64,000 bases of DNA from CBINFS01 sp966250015 (GTDB lineage Bacteria > Bacteroidota > Rhodothermia > Rhodothermales > DASSAV01): assembly GCA_966250015.1 (NCBI GenBank), contig CBINFS010000003.1:1-64000 (forward strand). The letters run 5' to 3'. Below the pieces are notes generated by a model that worked only from the letters and a program-made list of their open reading frames with translations, searched no databases and had not been told where the DNA came from. The position numbers and the translations under genes are program-made. Of the stretch, positions 45,966-54,148 are shown in pieces. Position 1 is the first letter of the stretch. Each line of letters begins with the position of its first letter.

Positions 45966-45992
45966 TACCGGGTTTGCAATCCGGTATTTTTT
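45966..45992 (+). terminator. Terminator-like hairpin upstream of ffh
   Basis: TACCGG (45966-45971) pairs with CCGGTA (45981-45986) across a GTTTGCAAT loop, followed by a T-run (TTTTTT). It may end the AhpD-family transcript or act as an attenuator for ffh, whose ATG is about 45 bases further on. Confidence 0.65.
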
Positions 45993-46037
45993 CTGCTATA
46001 GACCCTACCATACGGTATTTAAGTACCTGAAAGGAGC

Positions 46038-47387
46038 ATGTTCGAAAGTCTCTCCGAAAAGCTGGAAGTAGCACTGAAAAGTGTTTCCGGCCAGGGGCGC
46101 ATAAACGAATTGAACATCGCGGAGACGATGCGTGAGATTCGTCGTGCGCTACTGGATGCAGACGTGAACTACCAGGTCGCCCGTGACTTTACCGAAAGGA
46201 TCAAGGAGCAGGCGCTGGGAGAGAAGGTACTGACGTCCGTATCACCGGGTCAGCAGCTCGTCAAGATCGTCTACGACCAGTTAGTCCATTTCCTTGGCGA
46301 CGAGCACGTCGGCATCGAGATGGCGCAACGGCCGCCGACGGTCATTCTCGTTGCCGGGCTTCAGGGATCGGGAAAAACGACGTTCTGCGGGAAGCTGGCG
46401 AACTACTTCAAAGGGAAAGGCAGAGCGCCGATGCTTGCGGCTGCGGACGTTTATCGCCCGGCGGCCGTCGAGCAGCTCAAGATGCTTGCCGAGTCGATCA
46501 AGGTACCCGTCTACTCGATCGAGGAGAACGGTGCGGTCGTGCAGGATGCCGTGCGGGTAGCGCGTGAAGCGGTCGATCAGGCCCGCCGGAATGCTCGCGA
46601 CATCCTGATCATCGATACAGCAGGCCGTCTGCACGTCGACGAACGGATGATGCAGGAGGTTCAGGACATCAAGAACGCCGTCCAGCCTCACGAAATCCTG
46701 TTCGTCGTTGATGCCATGACGGGCCAGGACGCCGTCAACACCGCGCTCGAGTTCAATAAGCGTCTCAACTTCGACGGTGTGGTGCTCACCAAGCTCGACG
46801 GTGACACGCGGGGCGGCGCCGCGCTTTCCATCCGGTCGGTCGTGCAGAAACCCATCAAGTTTGCATCGACGGGTGAAAAGCTGGACGCGCTGACGCCTTT
46901 CTTCCCGGATCGAATGGCGCAACGCATCCTGGGCATGGGAGACGTGATCTCTTTCGTCGAGAGAGCCCAGGAACAGTTCGACCAGAAGCAGGCCGAGAAG
47001 CTTCAAAAGCGAATCCGGAGCGAAGAGTTCGATCTGGAGGACTTTCACGAGCAGCTCCAGCGGATCAAAAAGATGGGGTCGTTGAAGGACCTCATCGGTA
47101 TGATTCCAGGTATTGGACGGCAGATCAGGGACCTGGACGTCGACGACGATGCGTTCAAACACATCGAAGCGATGATCCAGTCGATGACGCCCGAGGAGCG
47201 GCGCAATCCGGACATTCTGAACGGAAGCCGCCGTCGGCGTGTTGCCGAAGGGAGCGGCGTTGAGGTCCGCGACGTGAACCAGCTTTTGAAGCAGTTCAAG
47301 GAGATGAAGAAGGTGATGAAAACCATGACCAAGCTGATGGGGAAGGGTCGTTCTATTGACCTTTCGTCGTTGCTTGGGGGGAGATAG
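46038..47387 (+). CDS. ffh: Signal recognition particle protein
   Basis: A 449-residue SRP54 GTPase with AAGGAG directly upstream of ATG. The N domain (1-85) is followed by the G domain with GLQGSGKTTFCGKLA (P-loop), VYRPAAVEQL, DTAGRLHVDERMM and TKLDGDTRGGAALS, and a methionine-rich M domain (FHEQLQRIKKMGSLKDLIGMIPG, SMTPEERRNPDILNGSRRRRVAEGSG) that binds 4.5S RNA and signal sequences. It leads the rpsP-rimM-trmD-rplS operon. The 4.5S RNA gene is not seen in the window. Confidence 0.97.
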   Translation: MFESLSEKLEVALKSVSGQGRINELNIAETMREIRRALLDADVNYQVARDFTERIKEQALGEKVLTSVSPGQQLVKIVYDQLVHFLGDEHVGIEMAQRPPTVILVAGLQGSGKTTFCGKLANYFKGKGRAPMLAAADVYRPAAVEQLKMLAESIKVPVYSIEENGAVVQDAVRVAREAVDQARRNARDILIIDTAGRLHVDERMMQEVQDIKNAVQPHEILFVVDAMTGQDAVNTALEFNKRLNFDGVVLTKLDGDTRGGAALSIRSVVQKPIKFASTGEKLDALTPFFPDRMAQRILGMGDVISFVERAQEQFDQKQAEKLQKRIRSEEFDLEDFHEQLQRIKKMGSLKDLIGMIPGIGRQIRDLDVDDDAFKHIEAMIQSMTPEERRNPDILNGSRRRRVAEGSGVEVRDVNQLLKQFKEMKKVMKTMTKLMGKGRSIDLSSLLGGR

Positions 47388-47482
47388 AGTAACACGTACC
47401 CCTAAACGAGGAGAGTCCCTTTCATTTACGGGTGCTTTAACAAATTGTATCAGACTACTTAATCAACTATTAGAGTTTAGCC

Positions 47483-48190
47483 GTGGCTGTAAAACTTCGT
47501 TTACGCCGAATGGGACGCCGGAAGCGCCCACTGTACGCTGTCGTTGCAACGGATAGCAGGAGTCCTCGGGATGGTCGTTTCATCGAGGATCTTGGCCGTT
47601 ATTCTCCAATAGAGCAGCCGGCGGTCGTTTCGCTGAAGGAAGATCGAATCATGTACTGGCTCGAACAGGGCGCTCAGCCCTCGGAAACCGTTCGCAGCCT
47701 CCTCAGCCGTCATGGTATTCTACTCGCGATGAACCTGCGCAAGAAGGGCAAATCGGAGGAGGAGATCCAAGCGGAAGTGGAAAAGCACCGCGCCTATCAG
47801 GAGCAGAAAATGCAGTCAGCTAATGTTCTGACGGCGGCCGAGCGGCGCAGACAGGCGCTCGAGGCCGAGCGTAAACGCGTGGCAGAGGAGGAAGCGAAGG
47901 CAGCCAAGGCCCGTGCCGAGCGTGAAGAGGCACAGCGTCGTGAAGCGGAGGAGGCTCGCAAGGCAGAAGCCGCGAAGCGTGCTGAAGAAGCAAAGGCCGC
48001 TGCTGAAGCCAAAGAGCAGAAGGCGGAAGCTGCTGCCCCCGAGCAACCGGCAAAAGCCGAGCAACCGGCTGAGGCTCCGGAAGCCGCTACTACCGAACAG
48101 CCTGAGGCCGCCAAGGCGGAAGAGGCTGCACCCGAGGCACAGACTGAAGAGCAGGCGGCTGATTCCGAGGGCGGCGAGGAGAACGCTTGA
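47483..48190 (+). CDS. rpsP: 30S ribosomal protein S16 with long Ala/Glu-rich C-terminal extension
   Basis: A 235-residue protein starting at GTG 47483. Residues 1-80 are canonical S16 (VKLRLRRMGRRKRPLYAVVATDSRSPRDGRFIEDLGRY), a 30S assembly protein. From about residue 85 a tail follows. It begins with a conserved Bacteroidota-type helix (MNLRKKGKSEEEIQAEVEKHR), then about 120 residues of Ala, Glu, Lys and Arg repeats forming a predicted long single helix or coil, and finally an acidic end with PEQPAKAEQPAEAPEA. Typical S16 has 75-90 residues. It precedes rimM, whose product matures 16S RNA with S16. Confidence 0.95.
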   Translation: MAVKLRLRRMGRRKRPLYAVVATDSRSPRDGRFIEDLGRYSPIEQPAVVSLKEDRIMYWLEQGAQPSETVRSLLSRHGILLAMNLRKKGKSEEEIQAEVEKHRAYQEQKMQSANVLTAAERRRQALEAERKRVAEEEAKAAKARAEREEAQRREAEEARKAEAAKRAEEAKAAAEAKEQKAEAAAPEQPAKAEQPAEAPEAATTEQPEAAKAEEAAPEAQTEEQAADSEGGEENA

Positions 48191-48234
48191 GGGGGAGGCT
48201 CCCGTAAATAGTTCAGGACGAACAGGTAGTTCTG

Positions 48235-48771
48235 ATGGCCTCATCTACGGGGAATCTCTTGCTCGTCGGCCGTGTGTATCGCGCGCACGGCCTGCTCGGT
48301 GAGATGAAAGTCATCCCGGAGACAGATGAGCCGAAACGGTTTTCCGGACTTGAGTCGGTTTTTCTGGGTGACCGCGCTGAGAATGCGGTGGCCTATCCCG
48401 TTGAAAAGGTTCGTTTCCAGGATTCGAAACACGGGATCACGGTAGTGCTGAAGCTTGCCGGGATCGAATCGAAGGAGGCGGCTGATTCATTCAGGAAAGC
48501 CAACATTTACGCCCGAGAGGTTGACTTACCACCGGTGGAAGAGGACGAGGTTTTCCTTCACGATCTGATCGGGCTCACCGTATTGACCGAAGAAGGAGAA
48601 AAGATCGGAAAAATACGGGACGTGCTCGAGATGCCCGCCCAGCTCGTGTTGGTGGTGGAGCAGGAAGGAGGAAGCGAGGTGATGATCCCGGACGTGCCGG
48701 AGATCGTTCGCGACGTGGACGTCGACGGTGGTACGATGACCATCAGGCCGATTGACGGCCTGATCGAGTAG
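48235..48771 (+). CDS. rimM: 16S rRNA processing protein RimM
   Basis: A 178-residue protein. The RimM N-domain (LLLVGRVYRAHGLLGEMKVIPETDEPKRF) is followed by a PRC-barrel (FLHDLIGLTVLTEEGEKIGKI and VMIPDVPEIVRDVDVDGGTMTI). It binds S19 during 30S head maturation. It lies in the conserved rpsP-rimM-trmD-rplS order. Its stop is followed by a strong hairpin before trmD. Confidence 0.96.
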   Translation: MASSTGNLLLVGRVYRAHGLLGEMKVIPETDEPKRFSGLESVFLGDRAENAVAYPVEKVRFQDSKHGITVVLKLAGIESKEAADSFRKANIYAREVDLPPVEEDEVFLHDLIGLTVLTEEGEKIGKIRDVLEMPAQLVLVVEQEGGSEVMIPDVPEIVRDVDVDGGTMTIRPIDGLIE

Positions 48772-48798
48772 TTGAAATAAATTGTTTGTCGAAGGGGA

Positions 48799-48818
48799 CC
48801 GGTGGGCTACGCCACCGG
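48799..48818 (+). promoter_or_regulatory. Strong hairpin just upstream of trmD
   Basis: CCGGTGG (48799-48805) pairs with CCACCGG (48812-48818) across a GCTACG loop, 12 bases before the trmD ATG (48830) and next to its AGGG ribosome site. There is no U-run, so it is more likely an RNA-stability or translation-control element than a terminator. Confidence 0.5.
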
Positions 48819-48829
48819 CTTCAGGGCAT

Positions 48830-49555
48830 ATGAAAATAGACATCATTTCAGCCCTGCCGGAGATCGTTTCCGGACCTCTTCAGCATAGCATCATTAAGCG
48901 TGCTATCAAAAAGGGTCTCGTCTCAATCCGGGTGCACGACATTCGGTCGTACTCGACCGATAAGCACCGGCAGATCGACGATTACCCTTTTGGCGGCGGT
49001 GCGGGAATGGTGCTGAAGCCGGAGCCCATATTTGCCTGCATTGAAGCCATCCAGGCTGAAGCGCGGCAGAACGGGGAAGAGATTGACGAGGTGATCTTCC
49101 TGACGCCGGACGGTGAGGTGTTGAATCAGAAGCTGGCCAACCAGCTCTCTTTGAAACGGCACCTCGTATTACTGGCCGGGCATTACAAGGGGGTCGACCA
49201 ACGGGTGCGTGACGCCCTGGTCACTCGCGAGATCTCGATCGGCGATTACGTATTGAGCGGCGGGGAACTGCCCGCCCTGGTACTTGTTGATGCGGTGGTT
49301 CGTTTGATACCCGGTGTGCTGGGTGACGCCGAATCCGCCTTATCAGACTCGTTCCAGGACAATCTGCTGGATGCGCCGGTGTACACGAGACCGGCAGTGT
49401 TCAGAGGGATGGCGGTGCCCGACGTATTGCTGTCTGGAGATCACGCGCGTGTCGCAGCCTGGCGGGAAGAACAGAAGCTGGAGCTTACCAGACGCAGACG
49501 CCCTGATCTTTTGGAAGAGGAAAAGGACGGAGGCTTTGACGCCGACCGGAAATAA
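48830..49555 (+). CDS. trmD: tRNA (guanine-37-N1)-methyltransferase
   Basis: About 241 residues from ATG 48830, where the family normally starts (MKIDIISALPEIVSGPLQHSII). A TTG at 48782 would put the upstream hairpin in the coding part. The SPOUT knot is intact: DIRSYSTDKHRQIDDYPFGG, GMVLKPEP, LAGHYKGVDQRV, EISIGDYVLSGGELPALVLVDAV. It methylates G37 to prevent frameshifting. It is placed between rimM and rplS as in most bacteria. Confidence 0.96.
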   Translation: MKIDIISALPEIVSGPLQHSIIKRAIKKGLVSIRVHDIRSYSTDKHRQIDDYPFGGGAGMVLKPEPIFACIEAIQAEARQNGEEIDEVIFLTPDGEVLNQKLANQLSLKRHLVLLAGHYKGVDQRVRDALVTREISIGDYVLSGGELPALVLVDAVVRLIPGVLGDAESALSDSFQDNLLDAPVYTRPAVFRGMAVPDVLLSGDHARVAAWREEQKLELTRRRRPDLLEEEKDGGFDADRK

Positions 49556-49601
49556 CCATCATTGAATCTTATTAAACTTTGAATAAATAGGGAGGTACGC
49601 C

Positions 49602-49967
49602 ATGGCAACCGATTTAATCAACCTGGTTGAGGCGACCCAATTACGCACCGATCTACCGGAGTTTGAGCCGGGTGACACCATCAACGTACACGTCCGCGTC
49701 ATCGAGGGTGATAAGGAGCGTATACAGCAGTACCAGGGTGTCGTGATCAGCATCAGGGGTTCGGGTTCAAACAAGACCTTTATCGTCCGTAAGGTTTCGA
49801 ACGGCATCGGCGTCGAACGAATTTTCCCGTTTGCAACGCCGAAGATTGCGCGGATTGAAGTGGTTCGTAAAGGCCACGTGCGCAGGGCGAAGCTGTTCTA
49901 TCTTCGCTCCCTCCGGGGCAAGGCAGCCCGCATCAAGGAAAAAGTCCGCGACACGTCGAAGGCGTAA
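49602..49967 (+). CDS. rplS: 50S ribosomal protein L19
   Basis: A 121-residue L19 with the signature blocks FEPGDTINVHVRVIEGDKERIQ, YQGVVISIRG and VERIFPFATPKIARIEV, ending in KLFYLRSLRGKAARIKEK. Length is typical. GGGAGG lies 9 bases before the ATG. It is the last gene of the translation operon, with a terminator about 60 bases downstream. Confidence 0.97.
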   Translation: MATDLINLVEATQLRTDLPEFEPGDTINVHVRVIEGDKERIQQYQGVVISIRGSGSNKTFIVRKVSNGIGVERIFPFATPKIARIEVVRKGHVRRAKLFYLRSLRGKAARIKEKVRDTSKA

Positions 49968-50025
49968 GGCTATTACCGTTCGTTCGGTCGAGGACGAATT
50001 CCGTACCGCATTGGGATTGTGTCTG

Positions 50026-50059
50026 AACCGCCGGTATGCGTGTTGCGTCCGGCGGTTTT
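50026..50059 (+). terminator. Terminator of the ffh-rpsP-rimM-trmD-rplS operon
   Basis: AACCGCCGG (50026-50034) pairs with CCGGCGGTT (50049-50057), followed by TT, giving TTTT after the G/C stem. It ends the + strand operon about 55 bases before the next gene's start. Confidence 0.82.
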
Positions 50060-50115
50060 GCCGTTGATACCGGTTCTGTCGAAGCCTGCAGTCTACCGAA
50101 AATATCAGCAACGAG

Positions 50116-50937
50116 ATGATAGTAGCCATTTGGGATGAGGCGCCGGTCGAACTATTCGCATCGGCGGTCGCCGAGCGCGACCCTGGCGCCCCGCTATCGA
50201 TCGAAAGGCATACGCGGTCGGAGTGTCTCTCGTTGTTAATGAACGGGCAGGTCGACGTTGCGCTCCTTTCGACGCTCGACGTGCTCCAGCATACCGACGA
50301 GCTCGACGTCTTCCCGGCCGTGGCCTATTCAACGTGGGCTAACCCCTACACCAGGATCATCCTGAACTCCGGCTTCGAAAGTCCCGTTCAGCGGCTCGTC
50401 GTAAGCGATAGATTTGAGCTTGAGGGATGGGTTGCACGCATCGTGCTGAGTGAACACTACGGATCCGTTCCGGAAAGGGTCGAGGTCGGGACGCCGACTG
50501 AGTCGTCGTTGCAGGACCAGAAGGCGGACGCCGTGCTGATAGTTGGAAACGACGCCCCGGGAACTCGGACGGATCGTATCACGATGGATCTCGGGCAGGA
50601 GTGGTACGAGCTGGCGAACTACCCGATGGTGTGGGGGCTATTTGCCGCGAAGAAAGGCCGTGCCACAAAAGATATGATCCAGGTGCTCAGAGACACCATT
50701 CGCAAGGCGGATGAAGGGCGCGAGGCGTGGGTCGAAGCACAAAACCTGCCGGAAGAGATCGCGTCATTCTACTTGCAGGACGTCCGCGTTCGATTCGACG
50801 ACCTGGCCGTCGCCAGCCTTACGGAGCTCCGGCAGTATCTTTTCTATGAAGACGTGCTGGACGAAATTCCAGACCTTCCACTCGTGGCGTACGAAGACGA
50901 CGAGGACGACGATAATAAGGACGTCCCGCTGCTCTGA
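50116..50937 (+). CDS. MqnA/MqnD-like protein (menaquinone futalosine-pathway fold)
   Basis: A 273-residue protein of the MqnA/MqnD (VitK2_biosynth) periplasmic-binding-like fold, without a signal peptide. It shows the family start (VAIWDEAPVELF), VDVALLSTLDVLQHTDELDVFPAVAYSTW and WYELANYPMVWGLFAAKKG. MqnA is chorismate dehydratase at the start of the futalosine menaquinone route; MqnD acts later. By size and motifs it looks closer to MqnA, but I cannot separate the two. No other mqn gene is near. The acidic tail (EDDEDDDNKD) is unusual. Confidence 0.72.
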   Translation: MIVAIWDEAPVELFASAVAERDPGAPLSIERHTRSECLSLLMNGQVDVALLSTLDVLQHTDELDVFPAVAYSTWANPYTRIILNSGFESPVQRLVVSDRFELEGWVARIVLSEHYGSVPERVEVGTPTESSLQDQKADAVLIVGNDAPGTRTDRITMDLGQEWYELANYPMVWGLFAAKKGRATKDMIQVLRDTIRKADEGREAWVEAQNLPEEIASFYLQDVRVRFDDLAVASLTELRQYLFYEDVLDEIPDLPLVAYEDDEDDDNKDVPLL

Positions 50938-50975
50938 CGAAAAAATCGACCGTATACGAAGACTGCTCGGATTCA

Positions 50976-51443
50976 GTGATGGCTGAAGGAATCAAAATCG
51001 TTGCGACGAACAGGAAGGCGCGGCACGACTATCACATCGAGGATACGCTCGAAGCCGGTATCGTCCTGCGTGGCACCGAAGTGAAGTCTTTACGGGAAGG
51101 CAGGCTGAACCTGACGGACAGTTTCTGTACGGTCGAGAAGGGAGAGATGATCGTTCACGGCCTCCACATTTCGCCCTATTCGCACGGCAATCTGTTCAAC
51201 CACGAACCGCTAAGGCCACGGAAACTCTTGCTTCATCGGAAGGAAATCGAACGATGGGGCAAAGCGACCGAGCAAAAGGGGTTTACGATCGTCCCGTTGA
51301 AGGTATATTTCAAAAACGGATTTGCAAAGGTCGAGATCGGGCTTGCCAGGGGTAAGAAGCAATACGATAAACGCGCCGATATTTCGGAAAGAGAGACACA
51401 GCGCAAGCTGGATCGCGTGATGAGAGGTGATCGTCCGGAATAA
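50976..51443 (+). CDS. smpB: SsrA-binding protein SmpB
   Basis: A 155-residue protein; GTG 50976 and ATG 50979 are both possible starts. Motifs are NRKARHDYHIEDTLEAGIVLRGTEVKSLREGR, LHRKEIERWGKATEQKG and GLARGKKQYDKRADISERE, the complete SmpB set. It delivers tmRNA to stalled ribosomes. The tmRNA gene is not seen nearby. A nucleotidyltransferase-like gene follows after 31 bases. Confidence 0.97.
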   Translation: MMAEGIKIVATNRKARHDYHIEDTLEAGIVLRGTEVKSLREGRLNLTDSFCTVEKGEMIVHGLHISPYSHGNLFNHEPLRPRKLLLHRKEIERWGKATEQKGFTIVPLKVYFKNGFAKVEIGLARGKKQYDKRADISERETQRKLDRVMRGDRPE

Positions 51444-51474
51444 CATTCACCCATCAGCTACCGAATAGCTCACC

Positions 51475-52317
51475 ATGCAGGAAATCTACAATCTGGCGAG
51501 GATGGTGACGGACCGTCTCAGCCACGTATCGGGAGTCCAGGCGGTACTGCTTGCCGCATCCACTTCGGATCAGGACTGGACGTACGATGCGGACGTGGAC
51601 CTGTACGTGTACTACAGCAAGGAGGCGCTGCCTCCTCGGAACGACCTGCGAAAGGTGGCGGCCGAGCTGAACCCCTCGCATCCGGTAGACGACGAAATGG
51701 AGTTCGACGTAGCGACGTCTACCGGTACGCTGCTGTGGGTGGAAGGGAGACGCATTGGCTTGCACTATCGCGAAATCGAACGCGTACAACGCGCAATCGA
51801 CCAGGTGAAGTACGGCATCTTCACCTCGGAATATCAGCCCGCCGGTCCGCACGGCTTCTTCAGCTTCTACCTGGTTGGTGAGGTCGCACAGGGGCACCCT
51901 TTATATGATTCCAGCGGCCAGATTGAGGCTATGAGGGCGGAGGCGGTGCAGTATCCCCCGGCGCTCAGGCACTCGGTTTTCGAAATGTTTTCCAGAGAAG
52001 CAGACTTCGCCCTGTTCAACGCTCAACGCTCGGCGAGTGAAGACGATTTGTTCTTTGCGACGGGGTATCTGTACCGCTGTGCTGCCTGTCTTGTGCAGGC
52101 CGTTTTTGCCATGAACGGGATTTATTACACCGGCGCGCCCGGGGTGCTTCGCAAAATGAGCGGACTCGAACAGCGGCCGGAGCGATTTGAGCAAGTCCTC
52201 ACGACGGTACTTTCGGTCCCTGGCCGGACGCGAACCGATCTATTCGAAAGCATCGACGAGCTCCGTTCGCTTTTGAACGATTTGAAGATGGTTTATTTCA
52301 GCCTCCCGGACGCCTGA
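51475..52317 (+). CDS. Nucleotidyltransferase-like domain protein
   Basis: A 280-residue soluble protein. The N-terminal part reads LAASTSDQDWTYDADVDLYVYY, a polymerase-beta-type nucleotidyltransferase pattern (small-residue loop, then a D-x-D metal pair), with a third acidic residue later (EMEFDVA). The C-terminal half is helical (PPALRHSVFEMFSREADFALFNAQRS) and may bind substrate, like DUF4037-type proteins. The substrate (aminoglycoside-like, tRNA or protein) is unknown. It is in the smpB-tyrS run, which could suggest an RNA link, but that is weak evidence. Confidence 0.72.
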   Translation: MQEIYNLARMVTDRLSHVSGVQAVLLAASTSDQDWTYDADVDLYVYYSKEALPPRNDLRKVAAELNPSHPVDDEMEFDVATSTGTLLWVEGRRIGLHYREIERVQRAIDQVKYGIFTSEYQPAGPHGFFSFYLVGEVAQGHPLYDSSGQIEAMRAEAVQYPPALRHSVFEMFSREADFALFNAQRSASEDDLFFATGYLYRCAACLVQAVFAMNGIYYTGAPGVLRKMSGLEQRPERFEQVLTTVLSVPGRTRTDLFESIDELRSLLNDLKMVYFSLPDA

Positions 52318-52363
52318 ACCCGGGAGACTCTTTTAGTAGCTTACAAATTTATTTTTGAAGTAC

Positions 52364-53590
52364 ATGTCTGCCTTTTTACCAGTCGAAGAACAGCTCAAAC
52401 ACATAAAGAGGGGCGTTGAGGAGATCTTGCCCGAACCGGCGCTAGTTGAGAAGCTCGAGCGCTCGTACAAGACCGGTAAACCCCTCACTGTCAAGCTTGG
52501 ATGCGACCCTAGCCGACCTGACCTCCACCTCGGGCATTCGGTCGTTCTTCGAAAGCTCCGGCAGTTTCAGGATCTCGGACATCAGGCCATTCTGATTGTG
52601 GGCGACTTCACCGGCATGATCGGGGACCCATCCGGCCGTTCGAAGACACGCCCACCTCTGACGCTTGAGGAGACGCGCGAGAACGGCCGCTCGTACTTCG
52701 AGCAAGCCTCGAAAATTCTCGATCCAAATCGCACGCAGATCCGGTACAATTCCGAATGGCTCGCTCCAATGGATTTTCGTGCGGTGATCGAGCTTGCCGG
52801 GAAGTACACGGTGGCCCGGATGCTCGAACGCGACGACTTCGAAAAGCGGTATCGAAGCGGTGAGCCCATCGGGATTCACGAGTTTTTGTACCCACTCGCG
52901 CAGGCACAGGATTCGGTGGCAATCGAGGCGGACATCGAGCTTGGCGGCACCGACCAGAAGTTCAACCTGCTGGTTGGCCGGGACATCCAGCAGGCAATGG
53001 GGCTAGAGGCGCAGGTTTGCATCACGCTGCCCATCCTCGAAGGGACGAACGGAACCGAGAAAATGTCCAAGTCCCTCGATAATTACATCGGGATCGCCGA
53101 GCCGCCCGAAGAAATGTACGGGAAGACGCTCTCGATCCCGGACGAGCTGATCTACAAGTATTTCCTGCTGGCAACGGACGTCCAGACGAGCGAGCTCGAG
53201 CGCATCAGGAAGTTCGCCCAGGACGATCCTCGTAACGCGAAGCACGAGCTGGCGTGGACGATCGTTCGAATGTACCACGGGGCGGAAGCAGCCGACGCAG
53301 CGAGGCAGCACTTCGAAAAAACGATCATCAAGGGAGAGGTCCCGGACGACATTGACGAGTACCGGCTGAATTCGGCTCCAGGATCCAAGATTGGATTGCT
53401 TAGCCTGATGACGGAGGCGGGACTGACGAGCTCGAACAGCGAAGCGAGACGGATGGTTCAGCAGGGAGCCGTCTCAATCGATGGAGTAAAGGTAGAGGAC
53501 ATCGCGTACGAGGTAGACCCCGCGATCGACACTCCGTTCGTGCTTCGCGTCGGCAAGCGCCGTTACGTCCGCATCGTCTCCGGCTCGTAA
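52364..53590 (+). CDS. tyrS: Tyrosyl-tRNA synthetase
   Basis: About 408 residues from ATG 52364; a TTG at 52355 is an alternative. The HIGH motif is HLGH (LGCDPSRPDLHLGHSVVL) and KMSKS is TEKMSKSLDNYIGI; the tyrosine-binding pocket includes GDFTGMIGDPSGRSKTRPPL and LGGTDQKFNLLVGRDIQ. A C-terminal S4 RNA-binding domain (MTEAGLTSSNSEARRMVQQGAVSIDG) ends the chain. Pattern and length fit the TyrZ-like bacterial group. It is tail-to-tail with purE, with 15 bases between stops. Confidence 0.97.
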   Translation: MSAFLPVEEQLKHIKRGVEEILPEPALVEKLERSYKTGKPLTVKLGCDPSRPDLHLGHSVVLRKLRQFQDLGHQAILIVGDFTGMIGDPSGRSKTRPPLTLEETRENGRSYFEQASKILDPNRTQIRYNSEWLAPMDFRAVIELAGKYTVARMLERDDFEKRYRSGEPIGIHEFLYPLAQAQDSVAIEADIELGGTDQKFNLLVGRDIQQAMGLEAQVCITLPILEGTNGTEKMSKSLDNYIGIAEPPEEMYGKTLSIPDELIYKYFLLATDVQTSELERIRKFAQDDPRNAKHELAWTIVRMYHGAEAADAARQHFEKTIIKGEVPDDIDEYRLNSAPGSKIGLLSLMTEAGLTSSNSEARRMVQQGAVSIDGVKVEDIAYEVDPAIDTPFVLRVGKRRYVRIVSGS

Positions 53591-53605
53591 CAGAAGAACC
53601 ATCCG

Positions 53606-54112
53606 CTAAGCTGACTGGACCCTTTCGTCCATCTCGTGGACTTTTTTGACGAGGTCCTCTTTGTAGGCGATAACCCTGGCCCGAAGGTCTGGCCGTGCCG
53701 TCGACAGGATCTGAACGGCGAGGATGCCTGCGTTCTTCGCACCGCCGATGGCCACCGTGGCGACCGGGACGCCGCCAGGCATCTGGACGATCGACAGGAG
53801 GGAGTCCAGGCCTTTCAGGTTTCGCGTGGGGACGGGCACGCCGATCACGGGCAACGGGCTGGCTGAAGCTATCATGCCAGGCAGGTGTGCAGCGCCGCCG
53901 GCGCCGGCGATGATGACCTGAATCCCCCTCGTGTGGGCCTTGCCGGCGTACTCGAGCATGTCCCAGGGCGTCCGATGCGCAGACAGGACGTGTACTTCAA
54001 ACGGGACGTCGAACTCGCGCAGCACGTCAATCGCTTCCTGCATCACGGGGAGGTCAGATTCACTCCCCATGGCAATTCCTACGAGTGGAGAACGGGCCTG
54101 GTCTGTGCTCAT
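53606..54112 (-). CDS. purE: 5-(carboxyamino)imidazole ribonucleotide mutase
   Basis: A 168-residue class I PurE of normal size, with GSESDLPVMQEAIDVL, SAHRTPWDMLEYA, AGAGGAAHLPGMIAS and PVIGVPVPTRNLKGLDSLLSI split across the substrate site. It moves the carboxyl group of N5-CAIR to C4 in purine synthesis. It follows purK by 36 bases on the same strand, forming a purKE operon that runs left. Confidence 0.97.
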   Translation of the reverse strand: MSTDQARSPLVGIAMGSESDLPVMQEAIDVLREFDVPFEVHVLSAHRTPWDMLEYAGKAHTRGIQVIIAGAGGAAHLPGMIASASPLPVIGVPVPTRNLKGLDSLLSIVQMPGGVPVATVAIGGAKNAGILAVQILSTARPDLRARVIAYKEDLVKKVHEMDERVQSA

Positions 54113-54148
54113 GATAAATGTGGGTTAACTGCGAACGATAGAATTGTA

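Noticed and set aside
45944..45972. TTGACG as the -35 box of an ffh promoter
   Set aside because: No acceptable -10 box occurs 16-18 bases downstream; that position is occupied by the hairpin stem.
47797..48244. Minus-strand Ala/Ser- or Leu-rich ORFs opposite the S16 tail
   Set aside because: They are mirror images of the repetitive Ala/Glu/Lys coding sequence of rpsP and have no independent support.
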